A stretch of DNA of 64,000 nt. Source: Phascolomyces articulosus (taxonomy: Eukaryota > Mucoromycota > Mucoromycetes > Mucorales > Lichtheimiaceae). This document shows positions 23,532 to 35,594 of this stretch, piece by piece. The notes under the pieces were generated by a model that saw nothing but the letters and a program-made list of their open reading frames with translations, made no database searches and was not told where the DNA came from. The translations under genes and the position numbers were made by a program. Positions within the stretch are counted from its first letter, which is position 1. Every line of letters starts with the position of its first letter. The DNA is taken from assembly GCA_025677815.1 (NCBI GenBank), contig JAIXMP010000019.1, positions 1 to 64,000 of the forward strand. Reading direction: 5' to 3'.

Positions 23532-26500
23532 ATGCCTCGAGACCATGTTCGTGGGCGAGACCGAGATAATACTAACATTAGCAACAGAAATTCTCAAGTA
23601 GATGCCCGCGGTATCCCTGTTGTGCAAGCATCAGCACCATCTCCAAAAAATTCTAATCGTTACCGACCGATCAGATTCGATGTGAACAGTGGTACATTGG
23701 ACGATGAAGTCCGTATATTTCGTGCCTCGTCATCAGCAGCTAATTCGATAACAGCAATAGGCAACGATAAGCATTCGCTCATTAACGTCTATGATTCTTC
23801 TCAGCCAAAAAGGGATAATACCACGCGATTGTTTTATCGTGGATCATCAACAGCAAAACCAACAGTTACATCAACTTTGTCCACGACTAGTTGTAATGTT
23901 AATACAAGTAATAATCACACATCAAAAAAGCGTCGTAAATGTACCGATCCACCTGATGAGAGACAAAGAAAGCGACGATCCAGTAGTGCAAGTGCCGATA
24001 GTCAAAATAAAAATCAAGTTACAACTGTCATAGAACCTACGATGTTACCATCCCCATCATTCTCTGTGAACAACAATAATAACAATGATGAGGATCCTCA
24101 TAAAACACTAAATCCAAGTCAAGAAGAGTCTAGCAAACCTCTAATCAAGAAAGAATATCATGGTCAACAAAAAAAAACAGTTAATATGCCTATTGATTCT
24201 CAGGAAGAAATGGGTCACGATACTCAGGTACAACTGGATGGATCCAAATCGATATTTTATGGCAACAGTAAAGATAACAATGAGAAGAAAACCGATAAAA
24301 AAGAATATAATGTAATGAATGTGGATAAAACAAATCAACCTTTAAACGAACGAAGCGATCCAATGGATAAAGAAGAGGGAAAGATTGATGATGCAAGCGA
24401 GGAAAGTGGATTGATAGGAATGGAAGAAAGGGATATTGACAACTCAAAAAACCTAATGGAAAAAGAAGAGGGGGAGATCGATGATGATGATTATGAAGAA
24501 GAAAAAATTTCCTTCGGATGTTCGATACCTATGAAACAAGAACTGCAGCAAATTTCGGGTCCAGGTAGACACACAGACAGTAAAAGAGGCCAAACGAACA
24601 AACCAATTGAAGAAGGAAACCAAAATACTGTCAATAAGAATATGGATGAAGATGAAGGGATGAGAATTATAAACAACGAAAAAGAGGCAGCTGACAAAAG
24701 ACAAAAAAATACCAGCAATATACACAAGATGGATCAGATGACTGGAAAGGATACGCCCAGTGAAAATGCAATGCGAGGAAATAAACAGCAAAAAGAATTA
24801 ACAGAAGAAGAAAAAAAACGAATGGAAGATGAGAAAATGTTGGCTGCAGAAGAATTGAAACGGGCACTTGAAGAAAAGAAACGCGCTGAAGAGGAGAAGG
24901 TCAAGGCTGATATCAATGAACTTAATAGCAAAGTCAAAAAACTGCCTGAGCACTACAATATTATACGCAAAATTGGTGAAGGTATATATTATGATAGTTC
25001 TAGATCCATAAAACACTGGTGTTTATCACAGTGTATTTGCTGCGCAATTATAAAGCATACGAATAACTGTGCATTTAACAATATTATTGTACAATTATTT
25101 AGGCACATTCAGTACAGTGTATGAAGCAACAGATCAGCGATCCCACATTTACAATAACGAGCTATGGCAACAACAATTACTAGCTGGACAGCGTGTTACC
25201 AACCCAGATGCAACATATAAAGCTAGTAACCGAGTAGCACTTAAGCGTGTGTATAGTACAAGTAGCCCAACAAGATTAGCAAGCGAAGTCCAGATTCTTC
25301 AAGACCTTCGAGGCTGTGCTTGTATTGCACCATTGATAACTGCGTTTCGACATCAAGATGAATTTTTTGTTGTCATGCCTTATATCCATAGCGATGACTT
25401 TAAGGTATGTTTGTATAGATAAAACATTCATGGCGCGAATAATAGAGTATATAGTATGAATGGCTGTTTTTATTTGTATCTTAACTTTTTTTTTAACAAT
25501 AGCAAATATACCGAAGCATGTCAATAATTGAAATAAAATGTTATTTTCGCAGTCTATTCACTGGATTGAATCATCTACATTCGCATAATTATATCCACCG
25601 AGATGTCAAACCAAATAACTTTTTATATGATCGGGAATCACGATCTGGTGTCCTCATTGATTTTGGCCTTGCTGAGGTATGTGATATAAAATGGAAAGAA
25701 GGGAATGTTCTTATCAATTCCAACCCTTTGTTCAAACCAACTTTTTTCCTGTTTGTTACGATAATAGCGTATCCTTGTTCCGCGACCTCCCCAGACAACA
25801 ACGCAAAAGCAAAAGTCTTCATCATCCATACTCTCACAGGCAGCACCCCCACAACGAAAACAGCCCACGCGACAAACACCATCACAAGAGTCGCCTTCAC
25901 AATCATCAACCCAACCGCAACAATCCACACGACAGACACGTCAAATGTGTCCACTATCATCACATGAACCACTGCCTCAACCATCAACACAACGACAACA
26001 ATCGTTACGTCAGACGCGACAAGCTAGGCAAACACGTCAAGAACAAGCATTTGCACAGTTACAACCCTCATCTTCACAACAGCGTGGAACCCGTCAAAGT
26101 AAACAACAACCACAATCATTAACTTCACAGCAACATTCACCTCGTCCACAAACCGGCCAAACCTCTCAAATACAATCACAGCCGCCACAAAATCAACCTG
26201 TATATACATCAAATCGTGTGCCTAGTACAGGTTCTACAGTAGCAGGTCCTACTGGAATATCTGATGCACCTTTAAATGGGAATAAAGAAAATATGAATCG
26301 AAAATTACCTGGTTATATTAAATATGATACTAGGTAACGAAAAAAAAAAGAGCTTTATTGAGAGCCTCACAATTTTTTTCTCTTGGTTTTTCTTTTATAT
26401 GCTCATTTCTTTTTCCTTTCAAATAAAAAAGGCGATCCATCTACGCTAATCGTGCAGGCACGAAAGGCTTTCGTGCACCAGAAATTCTATTACGTGAACG

Positions 26501-27060
26501 ATATCAAACTGGAGGTAAAAGAAAAAAACACATCAATAGATTAGTCATGGATAATTGCAACGCTATTTTAAGACACTATCTCATCATTTTATTTTAGCCA
26601 TTGACGTATGGTCCGCAGGCGTCATTTTATTATCTGTCATCACTGGGCGATACCCATTTTTTCTTGCAGGTGATGATGCAGATGCAATTATTGAATTGGT
26701 TGGTGTATTTGGTCTTGATAAGATCAAAAATCTGGCTCAGATGAAAAGTATGTAAAATGTTTCTTTTTTTAAAAAATTATTGGATTGGACAAATATCAAC
26801 TAACTTCTCTTTTTTAAGAATTGAATATGATCACCAATTTACCCCTACCAGAACGGACACCTTCCTTAGAAATGCTATGTAAACGACTGAATGGAGAGAC
26901 TCTCAAGTCATGGGGCGATCATGATTTCAATGAAGCCATGAGTTTATTAAAAAATTGCCTGATGATTGATAGTAACGAACGAATCACGGCTAAACAAGCC
27001 CTAGATCATCCATTTTTATCATTGGAAGAAGATGCTCGAATGACAACTAATACAAAATAA
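23532..27060 (+). CDS. CDC7: Cdc7-type (DDK) serine/threonine kinase
   Basis: This is the catalytic subunit of the Dbf4-dependent kinase, which phosphorylates MCM to fire replication origins. Seven exons are inferred: 23532-24981, 25103-25404, 25503-25676, 25768-26333, 26432-26514, 26598-26747 and 26819-27060, giving 988 residues. The kinase core starts near 475. It shows the glycine loop IGEGTFSTVYEA, VALKRVYS, HRDVKPNNFLYD (D618), DFGLAE (D637), GTKGFRAPEILLRERYQT and IDVWSAGVILLSVITGRYPF, the last two being the diagnostic Cdc7 segments. Two large extra regions stand out. One is a 475-residue N-terminal extension rich in Asn, Lys, Asp and Glu, ending in a coiled coil (EEKKRMEDEKMLAAEELKRA). 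The other is a Gln/Arg/Thr/Ser-rich insert of about 190 residues after DFG, at the position of kinase insert II. Both are typical in kind but long. Confidence 0.94.
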
Positions 27061-27546
27061 CAGCGAAAACAGGAACCCAGTAATAGATAATAATAAAAGG
27101 AACTTAATAATGTACATACCATCCATGAAATAAAAATTCATCCAGCACCAGAGAAAAGTCCTTAGACATCATTATAATGGTATAAAGATTAAAGTATAAA
27201 TTGCTATGCTATAAAATGCTTTGCTACTTGAAGAATCATAGAGGATTTTACAATACATGGTCCCAGTGTTAACTTCAGATATGCACGCGTTTTAATATAT
27301 GGTACTAATGTTGATTCTACAAAAACTAAGGGGTTTTTTTTTTAGTTCCAACGTAAACTAATTGCATTAGATCAAAGTGGCAGAACAACACTAAGAATAC
27401 ATATTTACAAGAATGTTTTTTTTTTGGTTCTGAATAGAATTTAAATAACAATACAGAATAAAAACTATAAAAGTTAGGGGAAAAAAAGTGATTGTACCTG
27501 TCGTTATTTTTTTTAAAAAATTTTATACAACAATTGACAACAAAGT
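27061..27546. other. Intergenic, CDC7 3' end and KRE9-like promoter
   Basis: No gene is seen. AATAAAA words near 27092 and 27131 may serve CDC7 polyadenylation. Confidence 0.45.
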
Positions 27547-28524
27547 ATGAAGACCATTCAAGCTATTATTTTATTTGTAACAGTGTATGCATCGATAGTT
27601 TCTGCCGGTCTTGTGCCTAGAGCTGAAATGGGTGAAGCACTTTTCCAGTATGGTTATAATCCTCCCCGTGTCAATCCAGATTATTGCATCGGTAACAAAG
27701 ATATATAATAGAAACTAAGATTCGATACATGAGAGTTTCAATGTAAAAAGATATTAAACAAAAACAAATAATTAGGTTTCCGTATTACCTATCCAACATT
27801 TCCTGGTCTTGCATTTGAAGTTAATTCAATCCAGCAGATACATTGGGAGGTTGATCCTGATATTCCTCATTCACCTGATATTATTACGCGAATTCGTATT
27901 TTGAACAGTACTCAACATAACGAGTATGTAATCGGTGAAAACATAAGTAAGTTAATGATATCTAGTCTGGTGTTATATTTAATGAACAACTGGTTTTTTA
28001 ATGCATACGAATTAAAAAAAAATCAGCACTTTACACTGATGGTAGACGCGGTGAAGTAACGTTCCCACTTCACGTTGAAGATGTTACTGGATCTTATCAT
28101 TATCGTGTCATGGTTAATTACCCAGTAAGTTTTGGATGCTCTCATTTTAGAAATATGGATTGCAAGTTTATTAAGTTTAATTATCCTCTAACCTTGAGAT
28201 ACTACTATTTTGCTATTACTACTATAGGGAACAACTACGCATTGTGTGTTTGAATCTGTACCTTTCATGGTCATCCAAAGTCCTTTCCAGAAATACTATG
28301 CTGGTGGTCAAAATGGTGCATTTGTTCCTGGAGAATCCCCATCTCGTATCTATTCATCGGCTGCTACTACCAAAGAGGACAATATAGTTGCTCCTGCTGC
28401 TCCTGCTACATTGGAAATAAACGAAGTGGAAAATACTCCTAATGAAAACACGCCTAACGAGAACACCCCCAATGAAAACACACCTAATGAAGTGACTAAT
28501 GAGAAAGTGCAGGAAGAACAATAG
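27547..28524 (+). CDS. Secreted KRE9/KNH-like cell-wall protein
   Basis: This is a predicted secreted protein of the Ser/Thr-rich, KRE9/KNH-related domain family, which in yeast is tied to beta-1,6-glucan assembly. Four exons are inferred: 27547-27691, 27776-27946, 28027-28124 and 28228-28524, giving 236 residues. A signal peptide occupies about 1-20 ([20 protein letters not shown]). The domain spans about 45-150: [21 protein letters not shown] and IRILNS followed by [20 protein letters not shown]. This gives the expected pattern of a Pro/Gly start, an IxW strand and a terminal YxxRV strand. The tail is Ala/Pro/Thr-rich and then carries NENTP-type pentapeptides in tandem, ending without an obvious GPI signal. 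The domain call rests on pattern recognition; the overall role is inferred. Confidence 0.7.
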
Positions 28525-28846
28525 CGTATATTTTTATATATATCCAGCTCTTCATTATTGATAATAATTAATTGTAAACTTATTGTATGTTATTTGAAAC
28601 TTCCTTTAATAAAAAATATCATATTGAACAAATCCATCATACTGCTTTCCTTGGCATTAGCTTTGTTACACAACATCTTGTGGTAAACCTTTTCCATCTT
28701 TGATCCCGAAATATTGTGGGCGCAGCTTTGCTTAGATTATTTATAGAATTGCCTACTTACTGTTTTTTTCGCTCTTCTTTCTGCCTAATACAATTTATCT
28801 TTTTTCATTCACTCTGTAACATTTGAATATTAAAAACGAACACAAG
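28525..28846. other. Intergenic, PIL1 promoter region
   Basis: Contains an AATAAAAAATA polyadenylation-like word near 28607 and a pyrimidine-rich run (TTTTTTTCGCTCTTCTTTC) near 28764. No gene is seen. Confidence 0.45.
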
Positions 28847-30792
28847 ATGAATTTCAAAGACTTGCAATTTTCTATTGGCAAGTTAACAACAGGTGCCTAT
28901 TCCCATTTAGCCAAGAAAAACCCTTTACAAAAGCAAGATACCAAAGCATTATCTTCCTGGATTTTTGAAGAACGTAATGCACTTTATATTATGCGTATGA
29001 ATGGACATCAACATAATGAAGCCAACCAAGCATTTAATCAATGGCTCAAAGATGAACTGAATGAAAATGCAACCAACAATAAAGATTTGGAAGATATTGG
29101 TGACAAGTTACTTCGTTTATTGACAAAACAAAACGAGATCGAAGAAGCTTATGCAGGTATTAACTCCTTTTTCTTTATCGCACCGAAAAAAAAACTATAT
29201 TCTCTCTGATCATTTTTATTCATGCACTCCCTTTTATATATTTATATACAGCCAAATATCAACAGTATAGACGTGCCATCAAAGCGATCCGTGAACGTGA
29301 AGATCGTCTTTCTGACATCCGTGAAAAAAAACGCGCTCTTCAAGGTCGAATTGGTACCTTGAAACGTTCGAATAACACTAAATCACCTAAGCTCAAAGAA
29401 TTTACGAAAGAGCTTGAATCCTTGGAACGAGATACCCATGACACCGAGATGGAAATGAGCGATTTCAAACGATTTGCTTTGCAGGAAGCCTTCTATTTAC
29501 GATTCAACGCCATGCACGAAATGGCCGAGAAAATGTCTATGATTGCTGGATTTGGCAAGTACATTGTTGATTTGATTGATATTGAGCCTACTCCTCACGG
29601 TCAAGCCAATCGAAAAGCATATGACAAGGGACCGCAAGCAGCACAAATCTTGGCAGATGCTTTGATGGCACTAGATGGATGGCAGCCAGGTGAAGGTGAA
29701 GAACGTCCTACGTTGGCTGGAAATACTCCTCCTTCGGCTGGGGGCATGGATCACGACGATGCAAGTACAACGATGGGGGATTATCTGGAAGAGGATACAA
29801 GTACTGGTAAAGGAAAAGAAAGAGGGACGGCCGTTGGTGGTATGGTAACATCTGAGACAATGGAAACTATTGGATCATCAGAAAGTACCGACTCTAATAA
29901 TAAAAAACCTGATCCTCCTGCATTACCACCAAGACGAGCCTTGGACAAAGAAGCTGAAGCAGCAGCTGAAGCAGCAGCTAATAATAATAGCAATGTTGCA
30001 CATACAACGGGTGATGTCAAGATAAATGAGGGGGCTTCCAGTGAACTTAATTTGGATAATTTGGATTTGTATGGTCCACCACCCGCCTACTCGGCCACGC
30101 AAGATGATGGTTTACACTCACCTCGTAATTCATATGAACCCGTACAACTTTCCGATGCACCTATACCTACTACACCTACACCAGTTCAAATTGAAACACC
30201 CATTGTTCAACAACAACAAATTCAACCTAGTGCACCGCCCATGGAAATGCGCACCAGTCAAGATAAATATCTTGATGAGAGTGAAGAGCAAGAACAGCAG
30301 CAACAACAACAGCCGTATGGTGGTAATAGCCCAGCTCACCCAGCTCATCAACGTTTGTTATCGTCATCTTCCCAAGTAGGTGGATTTTCACAATCACCTC
30401 AACCCATGCACCAGGAACAAGTGCTTCAGCAACAACAGCAACAACAACAGCAATATCCACAACAACAATATCCAGCACAAAGCCCATGGGTTCATCCAGG
30501 ATCCATATCATCTACTTGGTCACAGTCAACTGCTCAACCAGCTGATTTCTATCGTACCAACTATACCCAGTTGTATCGTCAGATTTCACGTACACAACGA
30601 CATGCCCCAGCACAAATTCCGTATTCACAATTCCAACAGCAGTATCATCAACGACAACAACGTGTAGATGCAGGTGGATTCCGTATACCTCCTCCTTCTC
30701 AGCCAACTTCAAGTACTTCATCTTCCCATCAGAGATATCCTACTGCTGATGAAGAGAAGCAAGCTTTAGCAGAACATTATAGTTCTAATTAA
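28847..30792 (+). CDS. PIL1: Eisosome core protein Pil1/Lsp1
   Basis: This BAR-domain protein coats plasma-membrane furrows (eisosomes) and organises sphingolipid signalling. Two exons are inferred, 28847-29156 and 29252-30792, giving 616 residues. The Pil1/Lsp1 core covers about 1-275: an N-terminal segment (MNFKDLQFSIGKLTTGAYSH), DTKALSSWIFEERN, a long helix with YRRAIKAIREREDRLSDIR, then AMHEMAEKMSMIAGFGKYIV and LMALDGWQPGE. The C-terminal half, about 340 residues, is disordered and rich in Gln, Pro and Ser. It has a PALPPRRAL motif, a PPPAYSATQ (PPxY-like) motif and two poly-Gln tracts. Yeast Pil1 has 339 residues, so the tail roughly doubles the protein. Tails of this kind could bind SH3- or WW-domain partners; that is inference. 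Confidence 0.95.
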
Positions 30793-32940
30793 ACTAAACC
30801 CTATACATCGCAATCGTAGCTTTCATTGTAATTTGTGTATTGTAATAAACTTTTTCCATGGTGAAACTTTTTTATGTCTGTTTGGTGTGGGGCGATTTAA
30901 ATTTGGACATGTGCGTGATACAAAAAAAAAATAAACCAATAGTGCTTTTTTCTTTTCCTCATCATGTGTCCTTTCTCGTACCATGGTGTCAACTTTATTC
31001 CTGTCAAACACGATCTGTCACAAATCCTCTCTTGTCTTCTTACTCCATTATTTCCCTTGAATGTAGTAGAACAAAATTACAATCGACCTTGTTTATATTA
31101 CATTACATTATATTATATTATCAGGATATATGATACTTTCCTGCATTTACATACAGCAGTGGTAATAACAATCCGCTATTCTTAGATGATCTATGAAAAT
31201 TATTCTATACAAGGGAAAACGACATGATAACATATATGATAAATAGAACAGAAATAAATTTACACTATATCTAAATAACAACTATATTAATCGTAGTAAA
31301 AAGACACTATTGTCTTGTTACATCATAAATGTATTTCCATCAGACTGCTTTTACTTTTCTATTACCGTCACATCACTGGACGAACCATCGAATGATTGAT
31401 GACAATCCCTACCATATTTGGTGGTCGATGATAACAAAAATGGTAGGATAGCATACTGTCTCCTCGAATAGTGGTCTGATAGTAACGTGCGCATCAGTTT
31501 TATAATATTCTTTCTGAATGTAATAATTATTAATGTTTATACAATAAAATAACTGGAGCACATTATCCGATAATAGCACAGCTAAACCAAGAAATAGGAT
31601 CCGAAAAAGTACCATTCTACCATATACAACTACATCAGAAATAAAATAAAAAACGATGTATATCTCTGTGTTATACTAAAAAAAAGCACGTTGTTAGACA
31701 ATTGATCTTACAGGTTGAAGATATTAATATATAAAAATGTGTTGGTAACAGCGGGGAACATTTTTATTCACATTATATAACGTTTATGAACCATATATCT
31801 ATAGTAATATAGATTGTTGAGAAAAATGATACGTAAGCGCTAAAAACGATAAAGTGTCTAAGCTCTAACAAGATGAAACTCAATGACCCAGTACTTTTGT
31901 TATTCACTTAATATAAATTTGTATTCATGAAATACCAATATCGATTTATATTACTTTTGATTATAGTCCCTTTTGTCGTCGAATAGTTGTATTATTCTTT
32001 TTTTTTTGTAAAACCATCAGAAACCTGCTAAACAAGTTTTGAACTAAAAGAAGCTATTTTTTGACCGTGCACTTTTTATTATTTTTATTATTTATTACTA
32101 TAAAGTAATGATAAACGTTACATCTCTGGTTTATACGGCGGAGAATATAAGTCTTCAAGTGAATAGTACCGTTGTACCAACTCCATGATAATTGATTTCT
32201 ATCTACCAAAGATGATGACCAACACTGTCTGTGTGTTTTTTATAATCATTAAACTTATTATCCATCGTAACCTGGATAAACATATTCTCATGATTAGATC
32301 CTCGTACTATTAGAAGACATAAACAATTTATATGATATACTCTATCAAGCACCAATAAAAAAGTGAATTGTTACACTTGCCATTCTTTCTTCCCCCAATA
32401 TTTCCTTTTACAGGCCACACTGTCAACTCTAAATTTTTGTCAAACCAAATAAAAAAACTTGTCATTTTTGTAAAAGTTAATAAAAAAAGCTTTCGTTGTT
32501 TTTTGTGTTGTGTGAAAAGAAAAGAAAAAGAAGAAAAAGGAGCAGAAACATTTCAAACGCGCTCTCATTTTTCATCGTCATATTTTTTTTTTCACTAGAA
32601 ACACATAAATTTGAATAAAACTAATAATAATAATAATAAAACAAGAATAGCAAGTAGTAGAAAGAATAATATACATAATAAGAATAGGAATAATAATATA
32701 GAATAAGTTAAAAGATAGGAGAAGAGGAAGAACGAGTGTGTTTGAAGGAGAGAAAATTGTTTTTACAGAAAGAGTGCGAGTGAGTAAGAAGTGTATGATC
32801 AATTGAATGAAAAAAAAAAGAATGGAATGAACATTAGAATACATGAATTTTTTTGTATCAAGGGGAAAAGTATCGTTGTGCTATGCTGTTGTGTGATATC
32901 AATGCATATGATGACAAAAATGAATGAAATAACAAAAAGA
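30793..32940. other. Long AT-rich intergenic region
   Basis: This lies between the PIL1 stop and the stop of the convergent methyltransferase gene. A polyadenylation-like AATAAAC follows PIL1 at 30844. Apart from a weak small-gene candidate at 31373-31615, I see only AT-rich sequence and short chance frames. The segment 32600-32870 is purine-rich on the plus strand, in the downstream flank of the minus-strand methyltransferase gene. Confidence 0.5.
31373..31615 (-). CDS. Candidate small secreted peptide (weak)
   Basis: A minus-strand frame starts MVLFRILFLGLAVLLSDN, a signal-peptide-like segment, and continues for 53 codons to a GTATGC donor-like site at 31456. After a 48 bp candidate intron ending ATGGTAG it resumes in frame for 11 codons (GLSSIIRWFVQ) to a stop, giving 64 residues. 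No family is recognised. Its isolation in an AT-rich desert and the lack of homologues I know keep confidence low; it may be a chance frame. Confidence 0.25.
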
Positions 32941-34815
32941 TTATTGAAGTTTAGTATGTGGTTTTTGTGCAATAGCTCGATGCCAATTGATATAAGTTTG
33001 ACCCCGTTTCCATTCATCAGGTAAATCCGCAATATAATTATTATATCGTTCAATACTCATGTTACCCATGACGGAAGATAACCAAGGTCGTAATGATTTT
33101 AATGTAAACATGTGATGACTTGCACAAGCATTTGCTAACTTGGATGATGTATTGGGTGATTCATCATCATTACTTGTCCAACCGAGAGGTAAAGATTGGA
33201 AATGGCTCTCGACACGCCGAAAACCATTTGCTGCAAGAATTGACGACAAATGACGGGATACATAAGGATCTTGATGACGCATAGAAATACCATAAATTAC
33301 TATTATTACGTATAATATACCAATGGACAATGGAAAATAGCATTTAATATATTTGACTCTTTCGTTTGAATCATTCCACTATATAATAATTTAGCAAGGG
33401 TAACAACTTACATTTATCATTCATGGAGCATTCCTGGCTAGTACTACTTTGGGTCTCAAGATCCTAATAGCAACAAATTAAAAGTCAATATACAATTATC
33501 TATAGAGGCAAAAGGTGGTATATAAGATATTGTTCACTTGTGGATATATACTTACTGGTTCAACCAGTTCAATCCAACCGCCAGGCTTTAAAATACGTAA
33601 ATATTCACGAACAAGAGGACTCCACTGATGGGCTTGTAAATCCCAGTTCAGATCACGTTGGAAAATAAAATCAACGCTATTATCAGGAAATGGTAATGGC
33701 AATTGTTGCAAGTTGCAAGTGCGGAAAAGACAATTCTTGGGTTTGATATCGCGTGGATAATTAGATGCACGATCAATGCCAATAAAAGTAGACCGAGGGA
33801 ATTCTGTTGCCATTTCCATGCACCATGTTCCTGGACCACAGCCCATATCCAAGACAACAGCTCCTTTCTCCATCAAAGAGGAATGTAAAGGAGCAGCAAA
33901 ATCGCCTTCAAAAGCAGTTCGTAAAATATAGTGTTGTGCCACCATACGATCCTGTTCTTCCATGTTTTGTGAAAGAATATGGGGCCACTCTTTAGTATCA
34001 AATTTGTTGATCTTTTTATGACTTGTTGCTAAACTGCTGTCACTACCACGGCGGATTGTTGTAATTGTTGTTCCATTTTGTTGATTTTGTTGTTCGGATG
34101 ACGGTAATGATGATGAAGAGGAAGCAGGAAGTGAGGAAAGAATACGGGAAATGTCACTAGATAAACTGGATGATCTTCGTGGGCGTGTTGTGATAGTAGA
34201 AGGTGCCCTTGATGGAGTAGTAGTAGGTTTGTAAACTTTTTGCTGTTGCTGTGGTTTTTGTTGTGGTAATTGTACATTACTAGTATTGAGTGATGAGTGT
34301 GATAATGAACGCTGCGATAATCTTTGATCCATCCATTGCATGATAGAATCTGTATTTTGTAGTTTATTACCACGAACGGTGGAAGAACGGCGGCTGGATA
34401 TAGGGAGTGTAGGTGTTGTTACAGTTGTTTCAGAGTTAGAAGGTGTCATAGTAGGTGTTGTAGGCGTATTAGGTAAGGACGGTAAAGGTCTGTGTTGAAT
34501 TTTACTGCTACTTGTTCGAATCGGTCTTGACAACGTAGATCGTTTCTTGTAATTACTGCTACTAGTCTGACGTCTGGGCAAGCCCGACTTGTTATGATGG
34601 CTATTACGACCATTGGCCCCAGGTGATGGTGGAGGAGGTGATTGTAACCATGGCATATGTTCAGACGCAATGACAATATGAGAAGAAATATACCAAGGAT
34701 CTGGGAAATCATTATCCAACATGTCATCGATAGGTTTCTTTTTAATGAACCGTTTTACAAACGCATCAGAATAGCCGCAAGTAGGTAAATCAAGCACTGA
34801 ATGATTGGAGAACAT
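32941..34815 (-). CDS. Class I SAM-dependent methyltransferase with long disordered N-terminus
   Basis: Three exons are inferred, 34815-33556, 33463-33412 and 33299-32941, giving 556 residues. The N-terminal 280 residues are Ser/Thr/Pro/Arg-rich with short poly-Gln and poly-Ser runs. The methyltransferase fold starts after QNMEEQDRMVAQHYILRTAF. Motif I is VLDMGCGPGTWCMEMA near 325, the acidic strand-2 residue follows in FIGIDRAS, motif II lies in FPDNSVDFIFQRDLN, and the post-motif is LRILKPGGWIELVEP. The C-terminal part continues the fold with YVSRHLSSILAANGF. Fungal proteins of this type (LaeA/UMTA-like and TAM-like) include regulators and small-molecule methyltransferases. I cannot tell the substrate, and there is no neighbouring biosynthetic cluster. 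Confidence 0.85.
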
Positions 34816-35467
34816 GATTCTTATATATAATCAAACAATGAAAACAAAAGGTGATGCCGCTTATGAGTAAGATATGATACGGTAAGTATATGATGAATCG
34901 GGGTATATATAAAAAGAAGTGTCTGATGTAAAAATAAAACGGATAAAGAAAAAGGAAGAAAAAGAAAATTTTCTTAGTCCTTTTATAAACTTTTTTTTTC
35001 TAACAGTATGAAAAAACGGATGGTACCCACCATCACCATCATCATCCCATTTTTCTTTCTCCCCGATCTTGTTTTTAATTGACAGCAGTATAGTGTAAGT
35101 ACAATATAAAAAAACGACTTTGCAAGGCGAAACGAGCCTGTTGTTTGTGCAACGATTCACCAAACGACCGTGCAGAGCATCCAGGTATCTATTTCAAGTA
35201 ATTAGGTTACCAATTTCAATCGATCTGTAACACCCCCAATATGTCGATCAGCAAGCCATACAATATCGCTAGTGTGAAGTTACTATCGTCATGACTCTAT
35301 GTTTTTTTTATTGAAAGCATGGAGCGTACAAAAGACAAATGATCGACATTATCTCAACGTCTTCTCTCTTTTTCATTGTATAGCATATAAAGCACACGTT
35401 CATTCACATTTTCTTTTATATATAAGATTTGTTTGTTATTAAAAATATATTCTTTATCATTACTTTT
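34816..35467. other. Intergenic between methyltransferase and RSA4
   Basis: This holds the promoter of the minus-strand methyltransferase and the 3' region of RSA4. A short CAC/CAT-repeat run (CACCATCACCATCATCATC) lies near 35029-35047. No gene is seen. Confidence 0.45.
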
Positions 35468-35555
35468 TTAGTGTCTCCAAATCTTCAACTGTTTATCTTT
35501 ACCACCACTGGCTACTTTATCACCACCAGGGCTCCAGTCAACAGCAAACACCTAC

Positions 35556-35594
<39 letters not shown>

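Noticed and set aside
24141..25016. Long minus-strand open frames inside CDC7 exon 1
   Set aside because: They are antisense shadows of the Lys/Glu/Asn-rich coding strand, giving Phe/Ser/Leu-rich products with no family.
29781..30721. Antisense and alternate-frame open frames in the PIL1 tail
   Set aside because: They arise from CAA/CAG repeats and Ala-rich codons in the true frame.
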